Shown here piece after piece: positions 1 through 8,020 of a stretch of 64,000 nucleotides of DNA. The position numbers and the translations under genes were made by a program. The notes under the pieces are model-generated. The model was not told the origin of the DNA, searched no databases, and saw nothing but the letters and a program-made list of their open reading frames with translations. Positions within the stretch are counted from its first letter, which is position 1. Every line of letters starts with the position of its first letter. This stretch comes from Centipeda infelix ATCC 43532 (GTDB taxonomy: Bacteria; Bacillota; Negativicutes; Selenomonadales; Selenomonadaceae). Location of the stretch: assembly GCF_000234095.1 (NCBI RefSeq), contig NZ_JH376800.1:301274-365273 (forward strand), written 5' to 3'.

Positions 1-1
1 G

Positions 2-1021
2 GCGGATCTCTCGAAAGCGGATTCCGCACCTGTGCTGACGGGGCCCTATCAGATTGTCGGCTTCAAGAAGAACGAGGAGATTCAGCTCAAGAAGAATGAG
101 CACTATTGGGACGGCACACCAGGGCTTGACACGCTCACGGTCAAGAACATCGAGGATGACAACAAGCGTGCGATGGCACTGCAGGCGGGCGATGTGGATT
201 ACATCCAGCGGTGCAACAGTGCGAGCCGCAGTCTCTTTGAGAATGACAAATACAAGATCCATGAGATCACGGGTGTGCGTGTCTATATGTTCCGCATGAA
301 TCTCGAGCGCGTGCTTGCGGATGCGCATCTGCGCCGTGCACTCAGCTATGCGGTTAATTACGATGATCTGGTGAAGATCGAGGGGAACGGCACAGCTGTC
401 GCGGGGGCGGTATTCCCGCCGCACCTCGGACCCTCGTATCAGGAATCGCTGCGTCAGCATACGGATCTCGCAAAGGCTGCGGAGGAGCTTGCCGCCGCAG
501 GTTATACCGCGAAGAATGCAGATGGCTATGTGACGAAGGACGGCAAGGAACTCGAGCTGACGATCAATGCGTGGGGCAGCAAGTCCGAGATCTACGAGGC
601 TCTGCAGAACCAGCTCAAGCAGGCGGGCATCAAGGCGACGATCCGCCGCATCCAGAACTCCGAGGAGGCAAAGACGAAGCGTGACTTCGACCTGACGGAG
701 AGCAACTGGATCACGCTCGGCACAAATGATCCGTTCTGGTATCTGGATCAGACGCTCCGCTCGACCAGTGAGGAGAACGTCGGCCACTACAGCAACCCCG
801 AGGTTGACAGCCTCCTGAAGCGAATGGGCGACTCTGCGGATGCCAAGGAACGCCTTGCACTCGCCGGTCAGATTGAGAACCTCGTGCTGCAGGATACGCC
901 GAGCCTCTTCCTGTTCAGCGTGGCGAACCAAGTTGTCGCGACGAGCAAGGTGTCGGGCGTCTATATGCACCCGATCGACTACTACCTCATCACGAAGGAT
1001 CTGACGATTGGCGGGAAGTAA
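2..1021 (+). CDS. ABC transporter substrate-binding protein, family 5 (peptide/nickel type), 5'-truncated by window edge
   Basis: C-terminal part of an extracytoplasmic binding protein that delivers oligopeptides, nickel or metallophores to an ABC permease. The frame is already open at base 2, so the signal peptide and N-terminal lobe lie outside the window. Family-5 features are visible: LTGPYQIVGF followed by a YWDGTPGLDTL block, then a segment with MNLERVLADAHLRRALSYAV, where the lobe-crossing region of DppA/NikA/OppA-type proteins lies. It overlaps the downstream ATPase gene by 14 bases, implying one operon. The ligand cannot be read from the sequence; peptide and metal-chelate binding are both possible. 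The family call is firm, the substrate is open. Confidence 0.88.
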   Translation, partial: ADLSKADSAPVLTGPYQIVGFKKNEEIQLKKNEHYWDGTPGLDTLTVKNIEDDNKRAMALQAGDVDYIQRCNSASRSLFENDKYKIHEITGVRVYMFRMNLERVLADAHLRRALSYAVNYDDLVKIEGNGTAVAGAVFPPHLGPSYQESLRQHTDLAKAAEELAAAGYTAKNADGYVTKDGKELELTINAWGSKSEIYEALQNQLKQAGIKATIRRIQNSEEAKTKRDFDLTESNWITLGTNDPFWYLDQTLRSTSEENVGHYSNPEVDSLLKRMGDSADAKERLALAGQIENLVLQDTPSLFLFSVANQVVATSKVSGVYMHPIDYYLITKDLTIGGK

Positions 1022-1802
1022 GGCGGACGGATCAGTCTCCCTGCTCTCGATTGCGCGCCTGACACTGCGCATTCATGCACATTGTGTGCTGCGTGATGTG
1101 ACGATGGCGGTCAGGCGCGGTGAGATTGCAGCTGTCGTCGGTGAGAGCGGCTGCGGGAAATCAACCCTCCTGCGCGCCGTCATCGGCGTTCTGCCGGACG
1201 GCGGCATCATCGACGGCGGCGCGATCTCCTTTTGCGGGACGGAGCTGCTCGATGCTGCCGCGTACGTGCGCAGCGACTTGATGGGGCGGGACATCGCCGT
1301 TCTTTTCCAAGATCCCGGTGCCTATCTGAATCCCATACGCCGCATCGGTGCACAGTTCTCCGACTATCTGAAGGCGCACGGTGCAGGACGCGATTGGCGG
1401 GAGACCGCGATTGCCGCTCTGCGCCGTGAGAGTCTGGAGGATCCCGAAAAGATCATGGAGGCGTATCCGTTCCAGCTCAGCGGCGGTATGCGTCAGCGCG
1501 CTGCCACGGCAATGACGCTCTCGCTCGCGCCGAAACTCCTCTTGGTCGATGAGCCGACAAGCGCACTCGATGTCATTGCGAGCCGCAGTCTGCTTGATCG
1601 GCTCAAGCGTATGGCGGGGGAGCAGCGCTGCTCCATCGTCTTTGTGACACATAATATGGACGCAGCAGCCTATGTAGCGGATACGATCTACATCATGCAG
1701 AGCGGCAGATTTGTTGAACATGGCAGGGCAGAGGATGTCCTGCACCGGCCGTCGCATCCCTATACGAGGGTCTTGCTGGATGCTGTTCCGTATTTGACGT
1801 GA
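1008..1802 (+). CDS. ABC transporter ATP-binding protein (DppD/NikD type)
   Basis: First of two ATPases energising the importer whose binding protein ends just upstream. The 264-residue protein shows Walker A GESGCGKST, a Q-loop in LFQDPGAYLNP, signature LSGGMRQRA and Walker B LLLVDEPTSALD followed by the H-loop VTHNMD. The C-terminal HPYTRVLL is typical of the Opp/Dpp/Nik subfamily. The start is a TTG that overlaps the end of the binding-protein gene; a later start is possible because the first residues before the ABC core are not conserved. Translation is probably coupled to the upstream gene. Only the ATPase subunits and the binding protein are in view; the permeases must lie upstream, outside the window. 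Confidence 0.9.
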   Translation: MAGSKADGSVSLLSIARLTLRIHAHCVLRDVTMAVRRGEIAAVVGESGCGKSTLLRAVIGVLPDGGIIDGGAISFCGTELLDAAAYVRSDLMGRDIAVLFQDPGAYLNPIRRIGAQFSDYLKAHGAGRDWRETAIAALRRESLEDPEKIMEAYPFQLSGGMRQRAATAMTLSLAPKLLLVDEPTSALDVIASRSLLDRLKRMAGEQRCSIVFVTHNMDAAAYVADTIYIMQSGRFVEHGRAEDVLHRPSHPYTRVLLDAVPYLT

Positions 1803-1816
1803 GGATCGGGGTGCGT

Positions 1817-2590
1817 ATGAAAGAAAATGTTCTTCGCGTTCAGGATCTAAAGAAAACCTATCGTGAGGGAACGCGCCTCGTCGAGGCGGTCAGGGGGGTG
1901 TCCTTTGACCTGTATGCGGGAGAGATCACCGGAATCGTCGGTGCAAGCGGCTGTGGGAAGTCGACGCTCCTGCAGATGATTGCGGGACTTGAAACGCCGT
2001 CTGACGGATGTATTTCCTTTTTGGGACAGACGTTGACAGCGGCGCAGAGAGGATGGCCGCGCGATGTCTACCGACATCTCCAACTGATCTTTCAAAATCC
2101 GCTCGAGGCATTCAGTCCGCGTATGACGGTCGGGCAGTTTCTGCTTGAGCCGCTGCGCCGTTTCGGTCTTGTCACCGACGGGGAGGAGCGCAGTACCCTG
2201 CATATGATGCTGGAGCGTGCACACCTGCCGTCCGATACGGCAGAGCGTCTGCCGCATCAGCTCAGCGGGGGGCAGCTTCAGCGTGCAGTGATGATCCGAG
2301 CACTTTTTGTTCGTCCCAGTCTGCTGCTCTTTGATGAACCGACCAGCGCATTGGATGTTGTTACACAGGCAGCTCTTCTGGATTTTATCCGCGAACTGCA
2401 TTCTGAGTATGGGTTTACAGGGCTTTTTGTCACACATGACCTTGCGGTTGTGCAGAAGATGACCACACGCGTTCTTGTCATGGAGCATGGTGAAATCGTC
2501 GAAGAACTGTCGTCAACGGCACTGAAGGAGGCAGTACATCCCTTCACACGACGGCTGATTGCAGCACAGCTGCCGCATGATTGCGTCTGA
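1817..2590 (+). CDS. ABC transporter ATP-binding protein (DppF/NikE type)
   Basis: Second ATPase of the same importer. Motifs in order: Walker A GASGCGKST, Q-loop LIFQNPLEAFSP, signature LSGGQLQRA, Walker B LLLFDEPTSALD, H-loop VTHDLA, and the subfamily C-terminal stretch HPFTRRLI. The frame is open from a GTG at 1799 that overlaps the previous stop, but the ATG at 1817 gives the usual N-terminus (MKENVLRVQDLKKTY) and has purine-rich sequence ahead of it, so it is preferred. Paired DppD/DppF-like ATPases form a heterodimer under two permeases. The gene ends 12 bases before a long stem-loop terminator. Confidence 0.9.
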   Translation: MKENVLRVQDLKKTYREGTRLVEAVRGVSFDLYAGEITGIVGASGCGKSTLLQMIAGLETPSDGCISFLGQTLTAAQRGWPRDVYRHLQLIFQNPLEAFSPRMTVGQFLLEPLRRFGLVTDGEERSTLHMMLERAHLPSDTAERLPHQLSGGQLQRAVMIRALFVRPSLLLFDEPTSALDVVTQAALLDFIRELHSEYGFTGLFVTHDLAVVQKMTTRVLVMEHGEIVEELSSTALKEAVHPFTRRLIAAQLPHDCV

Positions 2591-2602
2591 CAAATAATAA
2601 AA

Positions 2603-2644
2603 CGAGGCCGCTGCACGAAGTTTTAGCTTCGTGCAGCGGCCTCG
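2603..2644. terminator. 18-bp perfect stem-loop terminator shared by convergent transcripts
   Basis: Perfect 18-bp inverted repeat (2603-2620 and 2627-2644) around the hexamer TTTTAG, lying between the ABC operon (+) and the chemoreceptor gene (-). An A-rich run just left of it becomes a U tract for minus-strand transcripts, so it is best as a terminator for the chemoreceptor and probably serves both directions. Its CTGCACGAAG core recurs in other stem-loops of this window. Confidence 0.85.
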
Positions 2645-2659
2645 TTCGTGTGCGTATAC

Positions 2660-4048
2660 TCAGATTCTGCTCTTGATCTTGTCGAGGCAGTCGAGAACCT
2701 CCTCGGACAGGCTGTCCATCTCTGCCAGATACCGTTCGACATCCTGCATGTGTTTGTTGTTATATGCTGTAATCGTTGCGGCACAGACTTTGTGGAACTT
2801 CTCATGTGCGACGCCGAGCGTTGTGAATTCGGGCATATGACCGTATTTTTCCTTGCCCTCGGAGAAGTACCATTTTCCGAGACGGCAGATGGCATGGTTC
2901 TCGACATCTGCAGGATTCAGCTCGACATTGCCCCAGATCATCTGGTGCACCTTCATGCCCCAGACCATGTGGTCGGTCTTGGCGAACTCGATCATCTCAT
3001 GCGGACCAAAGCCCAGCTTCAGTGCGCCGATCTTCATGCGTACATCGTTGACCTTGCGTGTGGAGTCATAGAGACCGTAGTTGCAGTTCTTTGAGCCATC
3101 CGTCATGCGTACCACATCACCGACGGTGGACTGAAGGGTGGCGTTCATCTCCTCGAATGCGGCGGACTGGCGTTGTGCGAGCGGTACAAGGTTGTCGATC
3201 GTCTTGTTGATGGAGTCAAAGACCGAGGTGAGTTTGCCCGTTTCACCGGATGCCTGCCCTACCGCTTCGACGTTGGCGCGGAAGGATTCGTCCATATGTT
3301 GGAACTCGCTCGTAATCTGCTCGACACCCGTGCGGATCTTTGTCAGCTGGTCGCGGATCTCGTCGACGGAGTTCTTGGACTGCTCGGCGAGTTTGCGTAC
3401 CTCGTCGGCGACCACTGCAAAACCGCGTCCGTGCTCACCGGCGCGCGCTGCTTCAATGGAGGCGTTGAGGGCGAGGAGGTTTGTCTGCTCGGCGATGCTG
3501 TTGACCGTGACGACGAGATTGTCGATGCTTGCCGTACGCTCGTGCAGGGTATGGACATCCTGCGTCATACTCGTGAGCCCCGTCTGTGCCGTGTGTGTCT
3601 CCCGGGCAACGGTCTGGATGCTCGACTGCGTGAGATCCATCGACTCCTTGCCGCGTCCCGTCTGATTCGCCGTCTCCGAGGTTGCCTCGGCAAGGTAGAC
3701 AATATCCTCCGTCATCGAGTTGACTGCATCGAGCAGCTCTTTGACATTTGTCTCCACGATGCGATTTTCGCGTGCGAGTTCATTCAGGCGCGCAGAGGCG
3801 CGTACAGTGTCGTAGACCGATGTGTTGACATCGAGGGAAAGGGCGGTCAGCGTTTCTCTCTGGTTTTTGGCAAATTGTTCGACGAGCTGTGCGAGATTCT
3901 GCATTTGAGCGTCCTTCAGTTTCGGGGCGCGTGCAGTCAGTTCGCCGCCGATCAAGGTGTTCAGATAGCTCGCAAGTGCTTTTGCGTCGCCCTGTTCGGA
4001 GGTGGCTGTCGGTCGTTCCTCTGCGACCTTTCGCGATGAAAAAAACAT
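2660..4048 (-). CDS. Soluble methyl-accepting chemotaxis protein with C-terminal CZB zinc-binding domain
   Basis: Chemoreceptor signalling protein of about 462 residues. The central part is a long coiled coil with the MCP hairpin tip ([20 protein letters not shown], then [20 protein letters not shown]), which contacts CheA and CheW. The last 120 residues match the chemoreceptor zinc-binding domain: an early His in the [10 protein letters not shown] stretch, then the hallmark [10 protein letters not shown] and HEKFH. No transmembrane segment or periplasmic domain is present, so it should be cytoplasmic; CZB domains are known to sense zinc or oxidants such as hypochlorite. The frame extends upstream to 4183, but the ATG at 4048 has a clear GGGAGG (4055-4060) and is chosen. 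It is transcribed alone, from a promoter near 4212-4240. Confidence 0.92.
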   Translation of the reverse strand: MFFSSRKVAEERPTATSEQGDAKALASYLNTLIGGELTARAPKLKDAQMQNLAQLVEQFAKNQRETLTALSLDVNTSVYDTVRASARLNELARENRIVETNVKELLDAVNSMTEDIVYLAEATSETANQTGRGKESMDLTQSSIQTVARETHTAQTGLTSMTQDVHTLHERTASIDNLVVTVNSIAEQTNLLALNASIEAARAGEHGRGFAVVADEVRKLAEQSKNSVDEIRDQLTKIRTGVEQITSEFQHMDESFRANVEAVGQASGETGKLTSVFDSINKTIDNLVPLAQRQSAAFEEMNATLQSTVGDVVRMTDGSKNCNYGLYDSTRKVNDVRMKIGALKLGFGPHEMIEFAKTDHMVWGMKVHQMIWGNVELNPADVENHAICRLGKWYFSEGKEKYGHMPEFTTLGVAHEKFHKVCAATITAYNNKHMQDVERYLAEMDSLSEEVLDCLDKIKSRI

Positions 4049-4211
4049 AATACGTCCTCCCTTTGAATGCTTATCAAACTGTTTATTCCCAAAAGTCTGA
4101 TAATAAATAATACAAACCCCGATCCATCTCTTTTTAGAATGCGTTCCGAACTTTCTCTTCACAGTGCTCGGGCAATCTGCCAACTACGCGGTTTGCGTTT
4201 TAGGTGCGGCT

Positions 4212-4240
4212 ATTATACCATAATCCGTGTGTCATGAAAA
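4212..4240 (-). promoter_or_regulatory. Putative sigma-A promoter of the chemoreceptor gene
   Basis: On the minus strand a perfect TATAAT (plus 4212-4217) lies 17 bases downstream of a weak -35 (TTTTCA). It leaves an untranslated leader of roughly 160 bases before the ATG at 4048, in which I recognise no known riboswitch. Confidence 0.5.
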
Positions 4241-4278
4241 GAAAAAAATTGGGGTTATCAATGTTGTTTTCGCCGCAT

Positions 4279-4312
4279 AAAAAAACCGCCGACAGGTGTG
4301 CTGTCGTGCGGT
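4279..4312 (-). terminator. Intrinsic terminator of the 66-residue ORF
   Basis: Read on the minus strand: stem ACCGC-CGACAG / CTGTCG-GCGGT around CACAC, followed by a run of seven T. It lies just downstream of the small gene ending at 4331 and insulates it from the chemoreceptor promoter. Confidence 0.8.
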
Positions 4313-4330
4313 TCTTCCTGTATTCGCGTG

Positions 4331-4531
4331 TCAGTGTGTATGATGGCTGTCCTTGAGGATGCCGATCATTGCCTTCTGCACAACGTCGAGCACATCGTGG
4401 AGCAGGGCGTTATACATCTCGCCGCCATCGACAACGCCGCGCCCATTCTCCGTTAGGAAGAATTTTTTCGGATGCTCCGATGCCGCATATGCTTCATCAA
4501 ATTTTGCCTTGACCAGTGCTTCAAAATCCAT
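4331..4531 (-). CDS. Small conserved-looking orphan protein, 66 residues
   Basis: Unrecognised small soluble protein (MDFEALVKAKFDEAYAASEH at the N-terminus, His-rich end DSHHTH). It has no signal peptide or membrane segment and is predicted mostly helical by eye. It is supported as a gene by a full set of signals: AAGGAGGG eight bases before the ATG, a TATAAT box upstream (plus 4568-4573), and its own intrinsic terminator. Function unknown; it lies between the chemoreceptor and the deacetylase on the same strand, but each has its own signals, so no functional link is implied. Confidence 0.65.
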   Translation of the reverse strand: MDFEALVKAKFDEAYAASEHPKKFFLTENGRGVVDGGEMYNALLHDVLDVVQKAMIGILKDSHHTH

Positions 4532-4567
4532 GAAAAGCCCTCCTTAAACACAATAACCAATGGCAGT

Positions 4568-4596
4568 ATTATAACATATTTTTTTCTCGTTGTCCT
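4568..4596 (-). promoter_or_regulatory. Putative sigma-A promoter of the 66-residue ORF
   Basis: Minus-strand TATAAT (plus 4568-4573) with AGGACA 17 bases upstream (plus 4591-4596). The transcript would start about 30 bases before the ATG at 4531. Confidence 0.55.
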
Positions 4597-4624
4597 GTTC
4601 TTTTACAGATTTTTCAAAAGAGTA

Positions 4625-5488
4625 TCAAGGGATCAGCAGCCAGCCCGCCAGTTCGTCCAATCCGTAGGAACGCAATGCGAGACGCAGATCCTCAAGCGGC
4701 GCGATGAGTGGAGCAAACGCGAGGCGTAGTTTGAAGCGCGTGAGGGTGTGCGTATTCGCGCCGAAGATGGGGATGCGATCCATCTGGTAACGGCCTTCCT
4801 CGGGGGTGGAGAGCCCATAGTGTACGGTGAAGCCCCCACGATAGCCCGCCGCACGTGTGATTTCTTCGATCTCCGCATTGACACGGCCGCCGGGGTAGGC
4901 GATGTAGTGCATATCATAGCCGAGTTTGTCCGAGAGGAGATCATGCGAGTCTGCAATTTCGTGGCGCAGTTCGTCTGTCGATGTGAGCTCAGCGAGATTT
5001 GCATGCGTCATCGTGTGACTCTCGAATCGGATGAGCCCGGACTCTTTCATCTCGTTGATCTGATCCCATGTCAGGTAGTTCGGGTAGGCGTTCGTGAAGT
5101 CATAGATGAGAAAGATGGTCGCCTTGAACCCATACTTTTTCAGAATGGGGTAGGCGTACTCGTAGTTGTCCGCATAGCCATCGTCAAAGGTGATGATGAC
5201 GGGCTTGTCGGGCAGCGGTGTCCCATTTTCGAGAGCGTCCATCATCTCGTCAATCGTGATGGTGGTGTAGCCCTCGTCTGCAAGATACGACATCTGCGTC
5301 TCGAACTGGTCGGGCCAGAGTGTGAGCGGGTTGCCGTTCTTCTCCTCGACTTGATGATAGTTGAGAACCGGCACACCAGGGGCGGAGCGCATGAGAACAC
5401 AGCCGATGAGGAGGAACAGGAGAGAGACGGCGAGCAGGGAAAAGAGCAGCCGCTTGCGGAAGCATTTCACATACATTACCTTCTTCAT
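4625..5488 (-). CDS. Membrane-anchored polysaccharide deacetylase (NodB family)
   Basis: Extracytoplasmic deacetylase of the NodB/CE4 family, likely acting on N-acetylated cell-wall or exopolysaccharide sugars. The N-terminus is basic, followed by a hydrophobic stretch (residues ~13-31) ending in LLIGC, which could be a lipobox or a plain signal anchor. Catalytic motifs: NYHQV before the domain, TFDDGYADN (motif 1, metal and base Asp), SHTMTHANL (motif 2, metal His), and YPGG (motif 3). The family resembles IcaB/PgaB-like short deacetylases. A promoter lies at 5541-5569 (minus), but no good Shine-Dalgarno precedes the ATG: the last 35 bases before it are a degenerate MITE-like sequence. Starting at the second Met (5476) would place AAGAAGG too close. 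Confidence 0.88.
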   Translation of the reverse strand: MKKVMYVKCFRKRLLFSLLAVSLLFLLIGCVLMRSAPGVPVLNYHQVEEKNGNPLTLWPDQFETQMSYLADEGYTTITIDEMMDALENGTPLPDKPVIITFDDGYADNYEYAYPILKKYGFKATIFLIYDFTNAYPNYLTWDQINEMKESGLIRFESHTMTHANLAELTSTDELRHEIADSHDLLSDKLGYDMHYIAYPGGRVNAEIEEITRAAGYRGGFTVHYGLSTPEEGRYQMDRIPIFGANTHTLTRFKLRLAFAPLIAPLEDLRLALRSYGLDELAGWLLIP

Positions 5489-5523
5489 TAGGGAGCACTG
5501 ATAATTTTCTCAGCGACTCTTTA
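5489..5523. repeat. Degenerate, collapsed MITE-like element directly before the deacetylase start
   Basis: TA-GGGAGCACTGATAA-tttc-TCAGCGACTCTT-TA resembles the two ends of the longer elements at 32349, 47886 and 60464 brought together without their interior. It may be a remnant. It occupies the position where the ribosome binding site of the minus-strand deacetylase gene should be. Confidence 0.45.
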
Positions 5524-5540
5524 GAAATAACATTTTGTTA

Positions 5541-5569
5541 AGTGTAGCCCAACCATTATGCTATGTCAA
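5541..5569 (-). promoter_or_regulatory. Sigma-A promoter of the deacetylase gene
   Basis: Minus-strand TTGACA (plus 5564-5569), 17-base spacer, TACACT (plus 5541-5546). The transcript would start near 5534, leaving a leader of about 45 bases that is mostly the MITE remnant. Confidence 0.65.
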
Positions 5570-5603
5570 GCACTCCATTTCCGCAGAGTATCGTGAAAAG
5601 TCT

Positions 5604-5632
5604 TTGATAAAAAAGGTTTTTCGGGCTATAAT
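5604..5632 (+). promoter_or_regulatory. Sigma-A promoter of the map-helicase operon
   Basis: TTGATA (5604-5609), 17-base spacer, perfect TATAAT (5627-5632), 35 bases ahead of the methionine aminopeptidase ATG. Confidence 0.75.
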
Positions 5633-5667
5633 GCAGAGGTAACAACAATAAATAAAGGGGCGAAGGA

Positions 5668-6540
5668 ATGAATCGAAACGAACTATGCTGGTGCGGCAGC
5701 GGAAAAAAATACAAGAAGTGTCATGCGGACTTCGATGAACGCATTGCGTCCATCCGCTACGATGTGATCAAGGGGCAGGTACGCCCGCCGCGCAAGATCA
5801 TCAACAATGCGACGGATATTGAGGGCATTCGGCGGGCAGCGGTTATCAATGACGGCGTGCTCGATCTCATGGAGACGCTCGTGCGTCCCGGTGTGGATAC
5901 GGAGACGCTCGACCGCGCAGCGAACGACTACATCGTGGAGCGCGGTGGGATTCCAGCTTGTCTCGGCTTCGAGGGCTTCCCGAAGAGCATCTGCACCTCG
6001 ATCAACAATGTGGTCTGTCACGGCATCCCGTCAAAGAAGGATGTGCTGAAGGAAGGCGACATAATCAACGTCGACTCAACGGTCATCCTTGGCGGCTACT
6101 ACGCGGATGCCTCGCGTATGTACCTCGTTGGCAAGGTGCCTGCTGCGGCAGAGCGGCTTGTGCGTGTGACGAAGGAGTGTATGGAGCGCGGCATTGCGGC
6201 GGCGCGTCCGTGGCACTTCCTCGGCGATGTGAGCGCGGCGTGCGGCGACTGGGCGCACGCAAACGGCTACTCTGTCGTCACGGCCCTTGGCGGGCACGGC
6301 GTTGGCAAGGACTTTCACATGGAGCCGTTCGTTCCTCATGTGGGTGAGCCCGGTACGGGCATGCTCATGGTGCCGGGTATGGTGTTCACGGTCGAGCCGA
6401 TGATTAACGCGGGTGACTACGATGTGACGGTGGACGAAGACGATGGATGGACGGTGCGGACGAAGGACCGTACGCTCTCGGCACAGTGGGAAAAAACCAT
6501 CCTCATTACGGAGACGGGCGCAGAGGTGCTTTCATCATGA
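5668..6540 (+). CDS. map: Type I methionine aminopeptidase with N-terminal SEC-C motif
   Basis: Removes the initiator Met from nascent proteins. Residues 1-20 form a SEC-C zinc motif (NELCWCGSGKKYKKCH), also seen in SecA and in a subset of bacterial MetAPs, where it may tether the enzyme to the ribosome or Sec machinery. The pita-bread catalytic domain follows with all five metal ligands: Asp in NVDSTV and in YYADASRM, His in GGHGVGKDFH, Glu in FTVEPMI and in QWEKTILITE. At 290 residues it is longer than the minimal form by this extension. The start has GGGGCGAAGG upstream and a promoter at 5604-5632. The stop overlaps the helicase start (ATGA), so the two are cotranscribed. Confidence 0.95.
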   Translation: MNRNELCWCGSGKKYKKCHADFDERIASIRYDVIKGQVRPPRKIINNATDIEGIRRAAVINDGVLDLMETLVRPGVDTETLDRAANDYIVERGGIPACLGFEGFPKSICTSINNVVCHGIPSKKDVLKEGDIINVDSTVILGGYYADASRMYLVGKVPAAAERLVRVTKECMERGIAAARPWHFLGDVSAACGDWAHANGYSVVTALGGHGVGKDFHMEPFVPHVGEPGTGMLMVPGMVFTVEPMINAGDYDVTVDEDDGWTVRTKDRTLSAQWEKTILITETGAEVLSS

Positions 6541-7808
6541 CGCATTTCGATCAGCTCGGCGTTTCAGAGACACTTGCCGTACTGCTGAAAAAACAGGGGA
6601 TTACCGTGCCGACCCCCGTGCAGGAGCAGGCAATACCACCCGTGCGTGCGGGGCGCGATGTCATCGCACAGGCACAGACGGGCACGGGCAAGACATTCGC
6701 ATTCCTCCTGCCCCTGCTTGAAAAGATCAAACCGCAGGGAGAGGTCGCGCAGGCACTTGTCATTGCACCCACGCGCGAGCTGGCGATCCAGATTGCACGC
6801 GTGGCAGAGCCGCTCGGGGCGGAGCTTGGCGTTGGGACAATTGTGATTTACGGCGGGGCAGACATCGAGCGGCAGAAGGAGAAGCTGCGCCGGCATCCCC
6901 AACTCATCATCGGCACGCCCGGCCGTCTGCTCGATCATGTGCGGCGCGGAACGCTTGCCCTCGGCAACGTGAACAAAATCGTCCTTGATGAGGCGGATGA
7001 AATGCTCAAGATGGGCTTTATCGAGGACGTGGAGACCCTACTTGGACACACGGCACAGGACTACCAGCTCGCGCTTTTCTCTGCGACTATGCCCGCACGC
7101 ATCGTGCAGCTCACGAAGACCTTTATGACGAACCCCGCACGCATCCATATTGAGGGCGAGCGGACAACGCTCGAAAATATTGAACAGATTGTTATTTCCG
7201 TGCGTGAAGGGGAGAAGATCGATCGCCTTTGCGCATCCATCAATGAGGAAGCACCCTATCTTGCGATGGTGTTCTGCGCGACGAAGGAACGCACACGCGC
7301 TCTGATGATGGAACTTGCACGGCGCGGCTATCTTGTTGACGCCCTCAGCGGTGATCTCACCCAGACGCAGCGTGCGTTTGTCCTGCGGCAGTTCCGTGAG
7401 GCGAAGCTGCAAATTCTGTGTGCGACCGACATTGCTGCGCGCGGACTTGACATCGAGGGCGTGACCCACGTCTACAACTACGATCTGCCGCCGACCGTCA
7501 CGGACTACATCCACCGTATCGGGCGCACAGGACGCGCGGGTGCAAAGGGGCGGGCGATCACGTTCGTTGCGGCGCATCAGCACGAGAAGCTGCGCAAGAT
7601 GGAAGCGGCACTCAAGGAACGCCTGCGCCGCACGGCTGTCAAGAAGAAGCCTCGTCCTGCACGTCCTGACGAGGCGGGCGGGCAGGCAACAGAGCGAAAA
7701 GGGGGACAGAAACGGTTTGCGCCGAAAAGCGCAAAGCCAAAGCCGCGCAGTAAGAAGTCGGGCAAGACTGTGACGAATATTGGACGGCGCAGTCGGAAAC
7801 GTCGGTAA
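6537..7808 (+). CDS. DEAD-box ATP-dependent RNA helicase (CshA/RhlE type)
   Basis: RNA-remodelling helicase for ribosome assembly or mRNA turnover. Motifs in order: Q-motif (FDQLGVSETL...PTPVQEQAI), I AQTGTGKT, Ia PTRELA, Ib TPGRLLDH, II DEAD, III SAT, IV VFCATKE, V ATDIAARGLD, VI HRIGRTGRAG. A Lys/Arg-rich tail of about 65 residues (PKSAKPKPRSKKSGK and similar) probably binds RNA. The open frame extends 90 bases upstream into map, but the ATG at 6537, overlapping the map stop as ATGA, gives the normal N-terminus MTHFDQLGVSE. Translational coupling to map is likely. No terminator was seen in the 210 bases that follow. Confidence 0.95.
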   Translation: MTHFDQLGVSETLAVLLKKQGITVPTPVQEQAIPPVRAGRDVIAQAQTGTGKTFAFLLPLLEKIKPQGEVAQALVIAPTRELAIQIARVAEPLGAELGVGTIVIYGGADIERQKEKLRRHPQLIIGTPGRLLDHVRRGTLALGNVNKIVLDEADEMLKMGFIEDVETLLGHTAQDYQLALFSATMPARIVQLTKTFMTNPARIHIEGERTTLENIEQIVISVREGEKIDRLCASINEEAPYLAMVFCATKERTRALMMELARRGYLVDALSGDLTQTQRAFVLRQFREAKLQILCATDIAARGLDIEGVTHVYNYDLPPTVTDYIHRIGRTGRAGAKGRAITFVAAHQHEKLRKMEAALKERLRRTAVKKKPRPARPDEAGGQATERKGGQKRFAPKSAKPKPRSKKSGKTVTNIGRRSRKRR

Positions 7809-8020
7809 GGGCAATTTGATGCGTCGCTCAGTCGTGTGGGCAGAATGTGGTGTAGCCCCCCTAGTGAACCTTAGTGGAGCAAGTGATCGTGTGTGGGGGA
7901 GGACGTTCATAAATGTCTCAAATATGAGATTAAAGCAAAAATTTCCATAGAGAAGGAAAAACAACGTGTTTCGTCGAATCCTTTATAGTATGCAGACAAT
8001 TCCAAAGAGGAGGCATATTC

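Noticed and set aside
4049-4211. Riboswitch in the long chemoreceptor leader
   Set aside because: Looked for c-di-GMP, preQ1 and other class cores; none of the conserved blocks is present.
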